Shown one piece after another: positions 37,101-53,401 of a stretch of DNA of 64,000 nt. A program made the translations under genes and the position numbers. Where the stretch lies: assembly GCA_023055505.1 (NCBI GenBank), contig JALIRH010000146.1:62001-126000 (forward strand), read 5' to 3'. The first letter of the stretch is position 1. The number at the start of each line of letters is the position of its first letter. Source of the stretch: Callipepla californica brunnescens. Lineage: Eukaryota > Chordata > Aves > Galliformes > Odontophoridae. The notes below the pieces were generated by a model, which saw nothing but the letters and a program-made list of their open reading frames with translations, had not been told where the DNA came from and did not search any database.

Positions 37101-40100
37101 GCACACACAGTATACACTCACACAGTGTACACACAGTGCACACACAAACAGTGTGCACACACGAACACACACAAACACACAGTTCACATGCGCACACAGT
37201 GGACACACACACAGTGCGCATGCACGGACTGTGCACACTTACAAACACACAGTGTACACACAGTGCACAAACACGCAAAGTGCACATACACACTGCACAA
37301 CAGTGCACACACACACACACAGTGCACACGCACACGCACATAGTGCAAACACACACATTGCACACACACACACAGTCCATACACGCAAAGAGTATGAACT
37401 CACAGTGCACACAAACACACACACTGCGCAAACAATGCACACTCACACGCACACAGTGCACACACACACATTACACACTCACACACAGTACATGCACACA
37501 GAACACACACAAACACACAGTGCACACACACACAGTGCACACACACACACACATTGCACACAGTGCACACACACATTGCACACAGTGCACACAGTGCACA
37601 CACGCATTGCACACACAGTGCACACACACACACACACACACACACAGTGCACACACACAGTGCACACACACACACATAGTGCACACACCGTGCTCAAACA
37701 CACACCTTGCACATACAGTGAAAACACACACACACACACAGTGTACACTGTGAACAAACACAGTACACACACACACATTTTACACACTCACACATTTTGC
37801 ACACACACAGTGTACACACAGTGCGCACACAAACAGTGTACACACACGAACGCACACAAAGACACAGTGCACACAAAGACACAGTGGACACACACACAGT
37901 GCACACACACACACACATTGCACGCACAGTGCACACACAGAAAGTGCACAAACACACAAATTGCACTTATACACAGTGCACATTAGTGCACACACACACA
38001 GAACACGCACACAAACACAGTGCACATATACACAGTGCAAAACACTGCACACACACACACACAGTGCACACACACACACACAGTGCACACACTGTGACCA
38101 CGCACACTGCACACACAGTGCACACACACACACACAATACACAATCACACACACAGAGTGCAGAGAGACTAACTGCAAACACTGTGCACACGCACACTGC
38201 AAACACTGTGCACACACACACATGGTGCACAGACATACACACACACACACACACGGTGCACACAGTGCGCACACGCAGTGCACACACAGTGCACACACAG
38301 TGCACACATACACAGAACACACACACACGGTGCACACACAAACTGCACACACAGAGCACGCACACACACACAGTGCACACACACACAGAGCACACACAAT
38401 GCACACAAACACACACACTGCGCACAATGTGACCACACACACTACACACTCTGTGCACGCACACACACACACGCAGCAAAAACACACACACAGAGTGCAA
38501 AAGACACACTGCACACACTGTGCACAAGCACACTGCAAACACTGTGCGCACACACAGACACACACACTGCACACAGTGCGCACACGCAGTGCAGACACAG
38601 TGCACACACACACAGTGCACACACACACACTGCACACACACAGAGATTGCGAACACACAGTGCACACACACACACACACACTGCACAAACAATGCACACT
38701 TACACAGGCACACACACGATCACACACACACACACAGTGCACACACAAACACACACACACAGGGCACACAGTGCACACAAGCAGTGCAGACACAGTGCAC
38801 ACACACACAGAACACACACACACAGTGTCCACACACAGACAGTGCACACAGTGCACACAGTGCACACGCACACAGTGCGCACACACACATTGCACACATA
38901 CACACACACAGTGCACACGCACACAGTGCACGCACACACAGTGCACACGTACACACAGAACACACAGTGGACACACACACACAGTGAACACACTGTGACC
39001 ACTCAAACTGCACACACTGTGCAAACACACACACACACACAACACACAAACAAACACACACCGTGCACAGAGGCACACTGTACACACTGTGCACACGCAC
39101 ACTGTAAACACTGTACACACACACACACACACAGTGCACACACAGTGCACACACACACACACAGTGCACACAGTGCACACACAGAAAGTGCACAAACACA
39201 CAAAGTGCACATATACACAGTGCACAACAGTGCACAAACACACAATACACAAACACAAACAGTGCACAGAAACACACTACACACACTGTGCACACGCACA
39301 CTGCAAACACTGTGCACACACACACACACAGTCCACACAGAGCACAAACAGTGCAGAAACAGTGCACACACACAGAGTGCACACAGAGTGCACACAGTGC
39401 ACACACACACACACAGTGGACAAACTGTGCACAAACACACACCGTGCACATAAAGTGCACACACACAGTGCACACTGTGAACACACACACAGTGCACACA
39501 CACACATATTGCACATACACACACACACAGTGCACACACACACACACACAGTGCACACACACACATATTGCACATACACACACACACAGTGCACACACAC
39601 ACACACAGAGCACAAACACACACAATGCACACACACGAACACACACACACAATGCACACACAAACACACACACAGTATACACACACACAGTGTACACACA
39701 GTGCACACACATACAGTATACACACACGAACACACACAAATAAACAATGCACACAGTGGACACACACACAGTGCACATGCACACACACTGCACACACAGA
39801 AAATGCAAAAAGACACAAAGTGCTCATAAACACTGTGCACAACAGTGCACACACACACAGGACACACGCACACACACACACACAGAACACACACACAGCG
39901 CACACAAACACACAGTGCACAAACACACAGTGCACACAAACACACACACTGCGCACAATGTGACCACACACACTGCACAATCTGTGCACGCACACACACA
40001 CTTACAATGCACAAACACACACACAGAGTGCACAAAGACACACTGCACACACTGTGCACACGCACACTGCAAACACTGTGCGCACACACACACACACACT

Positions 40101-43100
40101 GCACACAGTGCGCACACGCAGTGCAGACACAATGCACACACACAAAGTCCACACACACACACACACACACACAGTCCACACACACACAGTGCACACACAC
40201 ACACACACAGTGCACATACACACACACACAGTGCACGCAAACACAGTGCACACGTATACACAGAGCACACAGTGCACACGCACGGACAGTGCACAAACAC
40301 ACACAGTGCACATATACACAGTGCACAACAGTGCACACACACAGTGCAGACACAGTGCACACACACGCAGTGCACACAGTGCACTCACACAGTGCACACA
40401 GTGCGAACACGCCGTGCAGACACAGTGCACACACACACAGAACACACGCACACAGTCCATACACACACAGTGCACACACAGTGCACACACACATTGCACA
40501 CAGTGCACACACACACATTGCACGCACACACACACACTGCACACACATACACAGTACACACACACACAAACAGTACAAACACAGTGCACACACAACGCAC
40601 AGCACACAAACATACAGGGCCCACACACTGCACAAACACACACAGTGAACACAGAGTGCAAACACACATATGTAGTGCACACCCAGAGCACACACACGCA
40701 CACACAGTGCTCACAGCGCATACACACACACTGCACACACACACAGTTCACACACACACACTCCACAAACCCACATTGCACACACAGTGCGCACACACAC
40801 AGTGCTCACACACATACAAGTTGCACACGCACACAGTGCACACACACACATACACACTGTGCACACACAGTGCACACACAAGACAGTGAACACACACACA
40901 CACACAAAACACAGTGCAGACACACACACTGCACACACACACAGTGCTCACGCACACACAGTGCACACATACACACCCAGTGAACGCACAGTGCCCCCAC
41001 ACACACAGACAACACACACACAGTACACACACAGAGCACACACACTCACAGTGCACACACAGTGCACACACAATGCACAGACTAACACACAGTGCACACA
41101 CACACAGTGCTCACACACAATGCACCCACACAGTGCACGCACACACACACACACTCACACACACCATGCACACACACACACACAGTGCACACTCACACAC
41201 ACTGAACAAACACACAGTGCACACAGACGCACACACACACACAGTGAACACACACAGGCACACTGAACACACAGTGCACACACAGTGCACACACTCACAC
41301 AGAACACACACGCACACAGTGCACACACACACACTGCACACACACACACACACACAGTACACACACACTGCACACACACACACAGTGCGCACAGAGTGCA
41401 CACACATACACAGTCCACACACACACACACAGTGCGCACAGAGTGCACACACATACACAGTCCACAAACACACGCAGTGCACACACACACAGTGCACATG
41501 CACACGCAGTGCACTCACAAACACACAGCTGACACAGTGCACACACACACACACAGTGCACACACACACAGTACACACATACACGCAGTGCACACACACA
41601 CAGTGCACATGCACACACACAGTGCATATGCACACGCAGTGCACTCACAAACACACAGCTGAAACAGAGCACACACACACAGTGCACATGCACACACACA
41701 CACAGAGCACACACAAAGAACACACACACAGTGCACACACAAAGAACACGCACAGACAGTACACACACACACAGTGCACACACAGTGCACACACACACAC
41801 ATTGCACACACACACAGTGCACACACAGTGCACACACACAAAGAGCACATACACACACAGAGTGAGCACGCATGGACAGTTCACACAAACACACCCAGTG
41901 CCACACACTGCACACACACACACACATTGCACACACAAAGAACACACACACAGTGCACACACACTGCACACGCACAGACAGTACACACACACACAGTGCA
42001 CACACAGTGCACACACACACACATTGCACACACACACTGTGCACACAGTGCACACACAGAGAGTGCACAGACACTCATAGTACACACACACACAGTGCAC
42101 ACGTACACACTGCACACTCACAATGTGCACACTATGTGCACACACAGACAGAACACGCATGGACACAGTGCACACACACACACAGTGCACACACAAACTG
42201 CACACACACGAATACACACAAACACACAGTGCACACACACAAAATATGCACACACACACATTGCACACTATGTGCACACACAAATAGTGCACACACACAA
42301 ACACACAGTGCACACTCACAAACAGTGCACACACAGTGTACACACACACAGTGCACACCGAGACAGTGCACACGCACGGACAGTAAACACACAGTGCACA
42401 CACACACAGAACATGCATGCACACAGTGCACACTCACAGACAATGCACACACACACGGTGCACACGCAAACACAGTGCACACACACACATTGTACACAGT
42501 GCACACACAGAAAGAGCACAGACACTCACAGTGCACACACACACACTGCACACACATTGCACAAACACACACAGTGCACACTCTCTGCACACACACACAG
42601 TGCACACAGTGCACACGCATCCACAGTACACACACACACAAACATTACACTCACAGTGCACACACACAAACAGTGCAAACACACACTGTACACACACACA
42701 CAGTGCACACACACTGCACGCACACACAGTGAACACAGTACGCACACAAAGACATAGTGCACACACAGTGCACACACACACACAGTGCACACAGTGCTCA
42801 TACACACACTGCATACACACACACTGCACACAGTGCGCACACAGTGCACACACACACAATGCTCACACACATACAAGGTGCATACGCACACAGTTCACAC
42901 ACTGACAGTGAACACACACGAACACACACAAACACACAGTGCAGACACACACACTGCACACACACACAGTGCTCACGCACACACAGTGCACACATACACA
43001 CCCAGTGCACGCACAGTGAACAATCACAGTGCACACACTCACACTGCTCACACAGTGCACACACACAGTGTTCTGTGTGTGTTCACTGTGTGTGTGCACT

Positions 43101-46100
43101 GTGTGCACTGTGTGTGTATGTGTGCACTGTGTGTGCTTGTGCGCACAGTGTGCACACAATGCACACACACACACAGTACATGCACACACACAGTGCACAC
43201 ACAGTGCACGCACAGACAGTGCACGGACACTCACAGTGCACACGCACGGACAGTGCGCACACGTACAGTGCACACACACACACTCCGCACACACACAATG
43301 CGCACACAGTGCCCACACACAGTGCTCACAGACTGTGCACACACACACACAGAGCACACACACACACACAGTGCACACGCACGGTCAGTAAATACACAGT
43401 GCACACACACACACACACACAGTACGCACACAGTGCACACAGGCACACAGTGGACACACACACAGTGCACACGCACACAGAGAACACACACACAGAGTGC
43501 ACATATACACAGTGCACAACACTGCACACACAGTGCACACACACACACTGCACACACTCTGCACACACACCCACACACACAATGCACAAACACACACACT
43601 GAGTGCACAGAGAAACACTGCACACACTGTGCACACGCACACTGCAAACACTGTGCGCACACACACACACACACAGTGCACACACATGCAGTGCACACAC
43701 ACAGTGCACACACACACTCCACAAACCCACAATGCATACACAGTGCACACACACACAGTGCTCACACACATACAAGTTGCACACGCACACAGTGCACACA
43801 CACATACACACAGTGCACACACAGTGCACACACAGACAGTGAACACACACATGCACAAACACACAGTGCAGTCACATACACTGTACACACACACAGTGCT
43901 CACGCACACACCGTGCACACACAGTGCACAGACACTCATAGTGCACATACACACAGTGCTCATGCACGCATAGTGCACACACACACCGAGAACACACACA
44001 CAGTACACACACAGAGCACACACACACACACACACACACAGTGCTCACGCACACACAGTGCACACACACACAGTTCTCACGCACACACAGTGCACACATA
44101 CACACCCAGTGCACGCACAGTGCACACACACAGAGAGAACACACACACAGTACACACACAGAGCACACACACACACACAGTGCACACACAGTGCACACAC
44201 ACACACACACACTCACACACACAGTGCACACACACACACACACACACAGTGCACACACACACACACTGAACAAGCACACAGTGCACACAGACACACACAC
44301 ACACACAGTGAACACACACAGACACACTGAACACACACACAGTGCACACACAGTGCACATACTCACACAGAACACGCGCGCACACAGAGCACACACACAC
44401 ACTGCACACACACACACACACACAGTGTGCACACACTGCACACACACACACACAGAACACGCACGCACACATTGCAGACACACACAGTGCACACACACAC
44501 ACTGCACACACACGAATACACACAAACACACAGTGCACACACAATCACGCACTGCACACAAACACACTTTGCACACACACACATTGCACACTATGTGCAC
44601 ACACACACACACAGTGCACACACACACACACGCAGTGCACATGCACGGACAGTGCACACACAGACACCCAGTGCACACACACAGCACACACACACACACA
44701 GTGCACACAGAGTACACACACACACACTGTCCACACACACACACACACACACACAGTGCACACACAGTGGACACACAAACACGCACAGTGAGCACACAAT
44801 GCACACACACACACAGTGTACACACACACAGTACACGCACACACGCAGTGCACATACAGTGCACACACAGACAGTGCACAGACACTCACAGTGCAGACAC
44901 ACACTGCACACGCACGGACAGTGCACACACACACACTCCACACACACACAGTGCGCACACAGTGCCCACACACAGTACTCACATGTACTGTGCACACACA
45001 CACACAGAGCACACACACACACACAGTGCACACGCACGGTCAGTAAACACACAGTGCACACACACACAGTACACACGCAGTGCACACACGCACACAGTGG
45101 ACACACACACAGTGCACACGCATGGACAGAGCACACACAGACACACAGTGCACACACAGTGCACACAAACACACAGAACACACACACAAACACAGTGCAC
45201 ATATACACTGTGTGTGTGTGCACTGTGTGCTCTGTGTGTACGTGTGCACTGTGTGTGCGTGCTCTGTGTGCGTGTGCACTGTGTGTTTGTGTGTGTTCGT
45301 GTGTTTGCACTTTCTGCGTGTTCACTGTGTGTGCACTGTGTGTACGTGTGCACTGTGTGTGTGTCCACAGTGTGAGTGTGTGCACTGTGTGCACTGTGTG
45401 TATGTGTGCACACACAGTGCACACACACACAGTGCTCACACACACACAAAGTGCACAGACAGTGCACACACAGACAGTGAACACACACGAACACACACAA
45501 ATACACAGTGCACACACACAGTGCACACACACACACAATGCACACATAGTGCACAGACAATTACAGTGCACACACACTCACAGTGCATACGCACTGCACA
45601 CACACAGTGCACATGCAAACACAGTACGTATGCACACACAGTGCACACACAATGCACACACACACACGGTGCACACAGAGTGCACACACATACACATTCC
45701 ACACACACACAGACAGTGCACACACAGTGCACACACACAGTGCACACACACACAAACACACTGCACACGCACACAGTGCACATGAACACACAGTGCACAC
45801 ACAGTGCACACACACACAGTGCACACGCACCGACAGTGAATACACACACAGTGCACACAGTGCACACTCACACAGTGCACACACACAGACAGTGCACACA
45901 AACACAGTGTGCGCAGACACACACACAGTGCACTCACACAAACATACACAGTGCACACACACACACAGGACACACACAGTGCACACACAGTGCACACACA
46001 CACACAGTACACACGCACAGTGCACACAGAGTGCACACACACAAAGAGCACATACACGCAGTGCACACACAAACACACAGTGCTCACACACAGTGCACAC

Positions 46101-47168
46101 ACACTGCACATACACACAGTACACACACATGCAGTGCACACACAGGGCACACACACACATTCACACAGTGCACACGCACACACAAACAATTCACACACAC
46201 AATGCACATGCAAACACAGTACGTATGCACACACAGTGCACACACAATGCACACACACACATGGTACACACAGAGTGCACACACATACACATTCCACACA
46301 CACACAGACAGTGCACACACAGTGCACACACACAGTACACACACACTGCACACGCACACAGTGCACATGAACACACAGTGCACACACAGTGCACACACAG
46401 TGCACACACAAACACACAGTGCACACGGAGTGCACACACACACAGTACACACACACACACATAGTGCACACACAGTACACACACACAAACACAGTGCACA
46501 CACAGTTCACACACACTGTGCACACACAAACACACACACATACACTGTTCACACACACAGTGCACACACACACACAGTGCAAACACACGGTACACACACA
46601 GTGCACAAACACACACAGTGCACACACAGTGCACACACACACACAGTGCACACACAAAGAACACACACACACAGTGCACACACAGTGCACACAGACACAG
46701 TACACAAACACGCAGTGCACACACAGTACACACACACACATTGCACACACACTCAGTGCACACACAGAAACACAATGCACACACACACAGTGCACACTCA
46801 GACTCAGTGCACACACAGTGCACACACAGTGCACACACACACAGCGCACACACAGTAAACACACACACACAGTGCACACACAGTGCACACACACATTACA
46901 CACACACACACAGTGCACACACACACACGGTTCACACACACAGTGCACACACAGTGCACACACACACAGCGCACACACACATACAAAGTGCACACGCACA
47001 CACTGCACACACACAGTGCAAATGCACAGACAGTGCAAACACACACACCACATGCGCACTGTGTTTGTGTGCAGTGTGTGTATGTGTGTGTGTGCACTGT
47101 GTGCGTGAGCACTTTGTATGTTTGTGAGCACTGTGTGTGTGTGTACTGTGTGCGCACACTGTGTGTGC
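34164..47168. repeat. CA/TG satellite, 13 kb, between the two duplicates
   Basis: Mostly CA-rich on the plus strand, with TG-rich islands at about 43065-43150, 45200-45410 and 47050-47168. Parts align in inverted order with 12751-20600 but with changing offset, so many insertions and deletions have accumulated. Homology to copy 1 breaks near 40372, which pairs with about 20600. No genes are present; open frames up to about 700 codons are repeat artefacts. Confidence 0.95.
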
Positions 47169-47178
47169 CATGTAGATG

Positions 47179-47820
47179 TTCGTTTTCCATGGAGCCGGGC
47201 AACCAAAGAACAATAAAATAACCATCAGGTAGATCGAGCTGCCAAAGTTAAGGTGGCTCAAGTAGACTTGGATTGGCAACACAAGGGTGAATTATATCTA
47301 GCTCGGTGGGCCCATGAGACCTCGGGCCATCAAGGAAGAGACGCAACACAGAAGTGGGCTAGAGACCGAGGGGTGGACTTAACTATGGACGCTATTGCAC
47401 AGGTTATCCATGACTGTGACACATGTGCCATAATTAAACAAGCCAAGAGGATGAAACCTCTTTGCGGGGAAGGGTGATGGCAAAAAGATAAAGAGGCGAG
47501 GCAGGTTGTTTGTATCACCTTGCCGCGCTCACCATGGTGGAGGCAACCACTGGGTGGCTTGAAACATATGCAGTACCGCATGCTACCGCCCAAAACACCA
47601 TCTTAGGTCCCGAGAAACAAGTCCTGTGTTGACATGGCACTCCAGAGAGAATTGAGACAGATAATGGGACTCATTTCAAAAATTCTCTTGTAAAGAGTTG
47701 GGCCCAAGAGTCGATTTATCATATCCCCTATCGCGCAGCATCTTCTGGTAAAATTGAAAGGTGCAGTGGGTATCGGGCATTGGGAAGGAGCCCAAAGGAG
47801 TGAGTGGTGAGAAATGAAAT
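47179..47820 (+). pseudogene. Retroviral pol remnant: RNase H end plus integrase (copy 2)
   Basis: Inverted duplicate of 12110-12745 with the open HHCC piece at 47253-47477. It has the same Glu-for-Asp change and the same internal stop as copy 1, so the damage predates the duplication. Confidence 0.8.
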
Positions 47821-47834
47821 GGGAGGGGCTCCAG

Positions 47835-47935
47835 ATATTTTTTTTTTTTTTTGTTTTCTTTTTTTTTTTTTTTATTATTATTATTTTTATATATATATAT
47901 ATATACATATTATTTATTTATTTATTTTTCAATTT
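47835..47935. repeat. T/A-rich simple repeats (copy 2)
   Basis: T runs, TTA and TA repeats, and ATTT repeats. It corresponds to 11975-12093 but is shorter. Confidence 0.85.
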
Positions 47936-48213
47936 GATATTATTTTAAGGAAATTTGTAAACGTCTTTAACGCTTCCCTGTGTTTTGTGACACTTCTCAT
48001 CCTGGAGGTGAGTTCCAGGCAGAGTCAGCCCCGCACAGATCCCTCCTCCAGCGGTGCCTGGGGCTCAGGTCGCGCTCCTTCTGCCCTTGGGCTGTAGTTG
48101 GTTCTCATTCTGTTCGCGTCCTGCTGCTGCTCGCTGATCTTCCCGAGTTCGCCCTCGAAGGAAACCAGCTCCAACTTGGAAACAGCCAGCTCCTCTTTCA
48201 TCATAGCCAGCGT

Positions 48214-51200
48214 TTACTCACGGACACAGTGCAACATCTCCCAGCGCTGAGCTTGGCTGCTCAGCTTTTGCAGTTCCTCCTGTGAGTGGCACAGAGGGGT
48301 GATGTGATGAGAGACACGCAGGCTTAGCACAGGTGCCGAGTGGGAAGGCTTGGGCCGTGCTCACCTCCTGTCGGCACTGCTCCTGAGCTGAGAGGACCTG
48401 CTGCCTGCCCTGTTTGAGGAAAGCCAGCAACTCTTCTTGTGCAATCTGAGATTCCAGTGCTTCAAACTGCACCTGCTCACAGTTCTCAGCTCGGATGCTC
48501 AGCTTTTTCAGCTCCTCCTGGAGGGAGTCGACCTGCCAGTGGCACAGAGGGGTGAAGTGATGAGATACACGCAGGCTTAGCACAGGTGCCTAGTGGGAAG
48601 GCTCGAGCCATGCTCACCTCCTGTCGGCTCTGCTCCTGAGCTGAGAGGACCTGCTGCCTCTCTTGTCTGTGGGTTGCCAGCTTCTCTTTTTGTGCAGCCT
48701 GACGTTTCTGTGTGTCCCAGTGCAACTTCTGGCAGTGCTGAGATTGCCTGTTTATCATTTGCAGGTCCTCCTGGAGGAAGCGGATCTGCAGTGGCACAGA
48801 GGGGTGATGTAATGAGAGACACGCAGGCTTAGCACAGGTGTCTAGTGGGAAGGCTTGGGCCGTGCTCACCTCCTGTCGGCTTTGTTTCAGATGTGGCAGG
48901 AGCAGCTTCTTGTCTTGTCTGAGGGAAGCCAGCTCTTCTTTTTGTTGAATCTGAGATTCCAGCGCTTCAAACTGCAACAGCTCCCAGTTCTCAGCTCGGA
49001 TGCTCAGCTTTTTCAGCTCCTCCTGGAGGGAGCTGACCTGCCAGTGACGCAGAGGGGTGATGTGATGAGAGACACGCAGGCTTAGCACAGGTGCCTAGTG
49101 GGAAGGCTTGGGCCGTGCTGACCTCTTGTCGGCTCTGTTTCAGATGTGACAGGAGCAGCTTCTTGTCTTGTCTGAGGGAAGCCAGCTTCTCTTTTTGTGC
49201 AGTGTGAGATTCCTGTGCGTCACGCTGCATCTGCTCCCAGTTCTCATCTCGGATGCTCAGCTTTTTCAGCTCCTCCTGGAGGGAGCCGACCTGACAGTGG
49301 CACAGAGGGGTGATGTGATGAGAGACACGCAGGCATAGCACAGGTGCCGAGTGGGAAGGCTTGGGCCATGCTCACCTCCTGTCGGCACTGCTCCTGCCTT
49401 GACAGGAGTTGCTGCTTGTCCTGTTTGAGGGAAGCCAGCTCCTTTACTTGTGCAATCTGAGACTGCAGTGCTTCAAACTGCAACTGGTCCAAGTTCTCAG
49501 CTCGGATGCTCAGCTTTTTCTGCTCCTCCTGGAGGGAGTCGACCTGCCAGTGGCACTGAGGGATGATGTGATGAGAGACACGCAGGCATAGCACAGGTGC
49601 CTAGTGGGAAGCCTCAGGCCATGCTCACCTCCTGTTGGCACTGCTTCTGAGCTGAGAGGACCTGCTGCCTCTCTTGTCTGTGGGTTGCCAGCTTCTCTTT
49701 TTGTGCAGCCTGACGTTTCTGTGTGTCCCAGTGCAACTTCTGGCAGTGCTGAGATTGCCTGTTTATCATTTGCAGGTCCTCCTGGAGGAAGCGGATCTGC
49801 AGTGGCACAGAGGGGTGATGTGATGAGAGACACGCAGGCTTAGCACAGGTGCCTAGTGGGATGGCCTGGACCGTGCTCACCTCCTGTCGGCTTTGTTTCA
49901 GATGTGGCAGGAGCAGCTTCTTGTCTTGTCTGAGGGAAGCCAGCTCTTCTTTTTGTTGAATCTGAGATTCCAGCGCTTCAAACTGCAACAGCTCCCAGTT
50001 CTCAGCTCGGATGCTCAGCTTTTTCAGCTCCTCCTGGAGGGAGCTGACCTGCCAGTGACGAAGAGGGGTGATGTGATGAGAGACACGCAGGCTTAGCACA
50101 GGTGCCTAGTGGGAAGGCTTGGGCCGTGCTGACCTCTTGTCGGCTCTGTTTCAGATGTGACAGGAGCAGCTTCTTGTCTTGTCTGAGGGAAGCCAGCTTC
50201 TCTTTTTGTGCAGTGTGAGATTCCTGTGCGTCACGCTGCATCTGCTCCCAGTTCTCATCTCGGATGCTCAGCTTTTTCAGCTCCTCCTGGAGGGAGCCGA
50301 CCTGACAGTGGCACAGAGGGGTGATGTGATGAGAGACACGCAGGCATAGCACAGGTGCCGAGTGGGAAGGCTTGGGCCATGCTCACCTCCTGTCGGCACT
50401 GCTCCTGCCTTGACAGGAGTTGCTGCTTGTCCTGTTTGAGGGAAGCCAGCTCCTTTACTTGTGCAATCTGAGATTGCAGTGCTTCAAACTGCAACTGGTC
50501 CAAGTTCTCAGCTCGGATGCTCAGCTTTTTCTGCTCCTCCTGGAGGGAGTCGACCTGCCAGTGGCACTGAGGGATGATGTGATGAGAGACACACAGGCAT
50601 AGCACAGGTGCCTAGTGGGAAGCCTCAGGCCATGCTCACCTCCTGTTGGCACTGCTTCTGAGCTGAGAGGACCTGCTGCCTCTCTTGTCTGTGGGTTGCC
50701 AGCTTCTCTTTTTGTGCAGCCTGACGTTTCTGTGTGTCCCAGTGCAACTTCTGGCAGTGCTGAGATTGCCTGTTTATCATTTGCAGGTCCTCCTGGAGGA
50801 AGCGGATCTGCAGTGGCACAGAGGGGTGATGTGATGAGAGACACGCAGGCTTAGCACAGGTGCCTAGTGGGAAGGCCTGGACCGTGCTCACCTCCTGTCG
50901 GCTTTGTTTCAGATGTGGCAGGAGCAGCTTCTTGTCTTGTCTGAGGGAAGCCAGCTCTTCTTTTTGTTGAATCTGAGATTGCAGTGCGTCACGCTGCATC
51001 TGCTCCCAGTTCTCAGCTTGGATACTCAGCTTTTTCAGCTCCTCCTGGAGGTAGCCGACCTGCCAGTGGCACAGAGGGGTGATGTTATGAGAGACACGCA
51101 GGCTTAGTACAGGTGCCTAGTGGGAAGGCTGGGGCCGTGCTCACCGCCTGTTCGCACTGCTCATGCCCTGAGAGGAGCTGCTGCCTGTCCTGTTTGTGGA

Positions 51201-52032
51201 AAGCCAGCTCCGCCTTGCAAACAGTCAGCTCCTCTTTCATGATAGCCAGCGTTTGCTCGCTGTCCCGGTGCAACATCTCCCAGTGTTGAGCTTGGCTCCT
51301 CAGTTTTTGCAGCTCCTCCTGGAGGGAGCAGACCTGCCAGTGGCACAGAGGGGCGATGTGATGAGAGACACGCAGGCTTAGCACAAATGCCTAGAGGGTA
51401 GGCTTGGGCCGTGCTCACCTTCACCTGGCTCTTCTCCCGGATGTTTTCCCTGTGCTTTCTCCCCACCGAAGTTGAGGCCGTTGGTCGCGTTCCCTGGCAG
51501 CCACAGAGTGCGGGCACAGTGAAAGGGATGCGGACTCATTGGGCAGAGCGTTCCCCTGCAGGGCTCCGATTCCCGCGCAGCTTTCCCTGCCTCACAGGGC
51601 CGTTTGGGGCAGCCCGTGGGGCTCACACCACCTCTGGCGGGCCCCGTGTCACACAGGGCTCTCCCGCTGGGCATCAGCCCCGCGGCCGGGCAAGTCCCTC
51701 CCTGGGGAGAGCTAATGGAGCTCTGGGAGTCTGCTTGCCTTGCATCACCTCACGGACAAGGCCTTTGTGGTTGCCTGCTCCCCACCCTACCCTGCACTAC
51801 GCTCCCTGCGCGATGCATTTCAGTCGCTCACCTTTCTCCGTCGTTGCCTTACTCTTCTGCAGAGGTAGACGCAACCATCGCGCAGCAGGATGAAAAAGAC
51901 GTACCACAGAACGATCTTGATGAGGATTGTGATTCCCACCACCAGGTTCAGCTCGACAGAGTCATGGGCCTCGTGAGAATGTAAAAACATGCCCATGATG
52001 ATGAGAGCTAAGAGAGTCAGGTCGATCTCCAT
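48214..52032 (-). CDS. Membrane-anchored tandem coiled-coil protein, 15 exons (copy 2)
   Basis: Inverted duplicate of the gene at 7880-11698, with all splice sites and frames preserved. Exons, in order of transcription: 51832-52032, 51419-51493, 51145-51333, 50892-51059, 50640-50807, 50387-50554, 50134-50301, 49881-50048, 49629-49796, 49376-49543, 49123-49290, 48870-49037, 48618-48785, 48365-48532 and 48214-48279. The predicted product is again about 792 aa. A few replacements are visible, for example Arg to His in exon 2 (GRKHRE). The terminal TAA is shared. Unlike copy 1, this gene lies on the same strand as, and 3.4 kb downstream of, ANP32E exon 3 (55471). Identity of the two copies suggests recent duplication or ongoing conversion; both may be functional. 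Confidence 0.8.
48365..51059 (-). repeat. Tandem 253-bp exon-intron repeat (copy 2)
   Basis: Same eleven units and same A-B-C-D order as 8853-11547. Repeat number is equal in the two copies, so no expansion or contraction has occurred since the duplication. Confidence 0.93.
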
Positions 52033-52762
52033 CCTGTTCTCTTGCCACGAATCTCAACACGCAAGCGACTGTCACCCAGAGCAGAGCTCCAGCAGTGAGC
52101 ACCCGGATGGAGCGGCTGCCCCAAGCATCTGTGCTGGGGGAAGCTGCCCGCGTGCCTTCAAGACTGATGTCACGCCCTGCCCTGTGATGTCACAATGCCT
52201 TTCCCCCACCCTGGCCGTGGGATTCCCAGTGTGCCCTGGTGGATGCCCTGCTGGACTGGTCAGATTCGATCTCGTCGAGGCTCAGAGAAGTCCTCTAGAT
52301 GCCACTGTGATGCGGCACAAAGCCGACGTGGAGGCACACAGAAGGTTCTGGAACGCTCCTTGGACGCGAGTTTCACCAAAGGCTATTCCTAATAGTGGGA
52401 AACTCTGGACACTTCTCCAGCTTCTGCTCCGTGGAAGAGCTCTGCTCTTCTTTCTGTATCCGTGTGTGACCTGTGTGCTAGGGCTCGGGCTGCGCGGATG
52501 CCTCAGTTCCACGGAAAACCAGGTTGGAGCTGGGTGGGCTTTAAGGTTCCTTCCTTAAGGAGTCCACCAACTATAGTGTGCTCCCACACTCTCTCTCTTC
52601 TTATTTGATTCATTAGCTTCGTTTCCAATTACATGGTGTTCTACCGTATTCTTTGACATTCCGGTGTCTTATTTAGGAAGTGAGTTCTCCTCCTCCGATC
52701 GTGGTCGCTCTTTTGTTTTTAGGCCCATCTCCCTGCCCTCTCCCTTCTACCCTTTTCCCAGG
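52033..52762 (-). promoter_or_regulatory. 5' flank of the coiled-coil gene (copy 2)
   Basis: Duplicate of 7150-7879. On the minus strand it has two TGACATCA octamers 20 bp apart (within 52165-52192), where copy 1 keeps only one intact. Confidence 0.4.
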
Positions 52763-53066
52763 ACCGTTAGTCATAGAACCGGGCTGAACCGGCCCGTAAC
52801 CCATTGACACACCGTGACACCGATCCCTGCACGGGGACAGTGCAGCGTGTCCCCAGATCACACTGACACCGATCTGCGCTTAGGAACGCTGCTGCGCGTC
52901 CCCAGCACTGTGACACTGAGCTCCGTCCCCTCCAAGCCCACCGTGCTGCCATCCCATCGCTCTACGGTCTCTGGGGTCCCTCCCAAATCAACAGTGCTGC
53001 GATTCCGTGCTTTTATGAACCACGGGGACCCTTCCTACCCAACCACTCTGTGATTCCACGATCCTG

Positions 53067-53312
53067 TAGGTCCCCTCCAACCCTCTATCTGTGCCCCATT
53101 TCTGCCCCCACATCCATCTGCCCATTTTCCTGACCCTATATCTGCCTCCATACCTATCTGCCCCATATCTGTCTGCCCTCATGCCTGCCACACACTTGAC
53201 CCCATACGTGACCCCATTACTGCCCCATATCTATCTGGCCGAGAAATGCCCCCACATCCATCAGCCCCCTATCTCTGTGCCCCCCTGTCACCCATTGGTG
53301 TCCCCGGAGCCG
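53067..53312. repeat. Minisatellite (copy 2 of 6600-6845)
   Basis: Reverse complement of the CAGATAGATATGGGG-type repeat, near-identical. Confidence 0.65.
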
Positions 53313-53401
53313 TCTGTCCGGAGGTGTTGATCTGTCGTGATGACACAGCACCTTCCGCAATGATCGCGATGACGCCGCGTCTGTTTAATGGCGGTGCATT
53401 T

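Noticed and set aside
34039..47221. Similar long Cys-Val or His-Thr frames in the second satellite block
   Set aside because: Same repeat artefact; the frames shift with every indel between duplicates, which real coding sequence would not tolerate.
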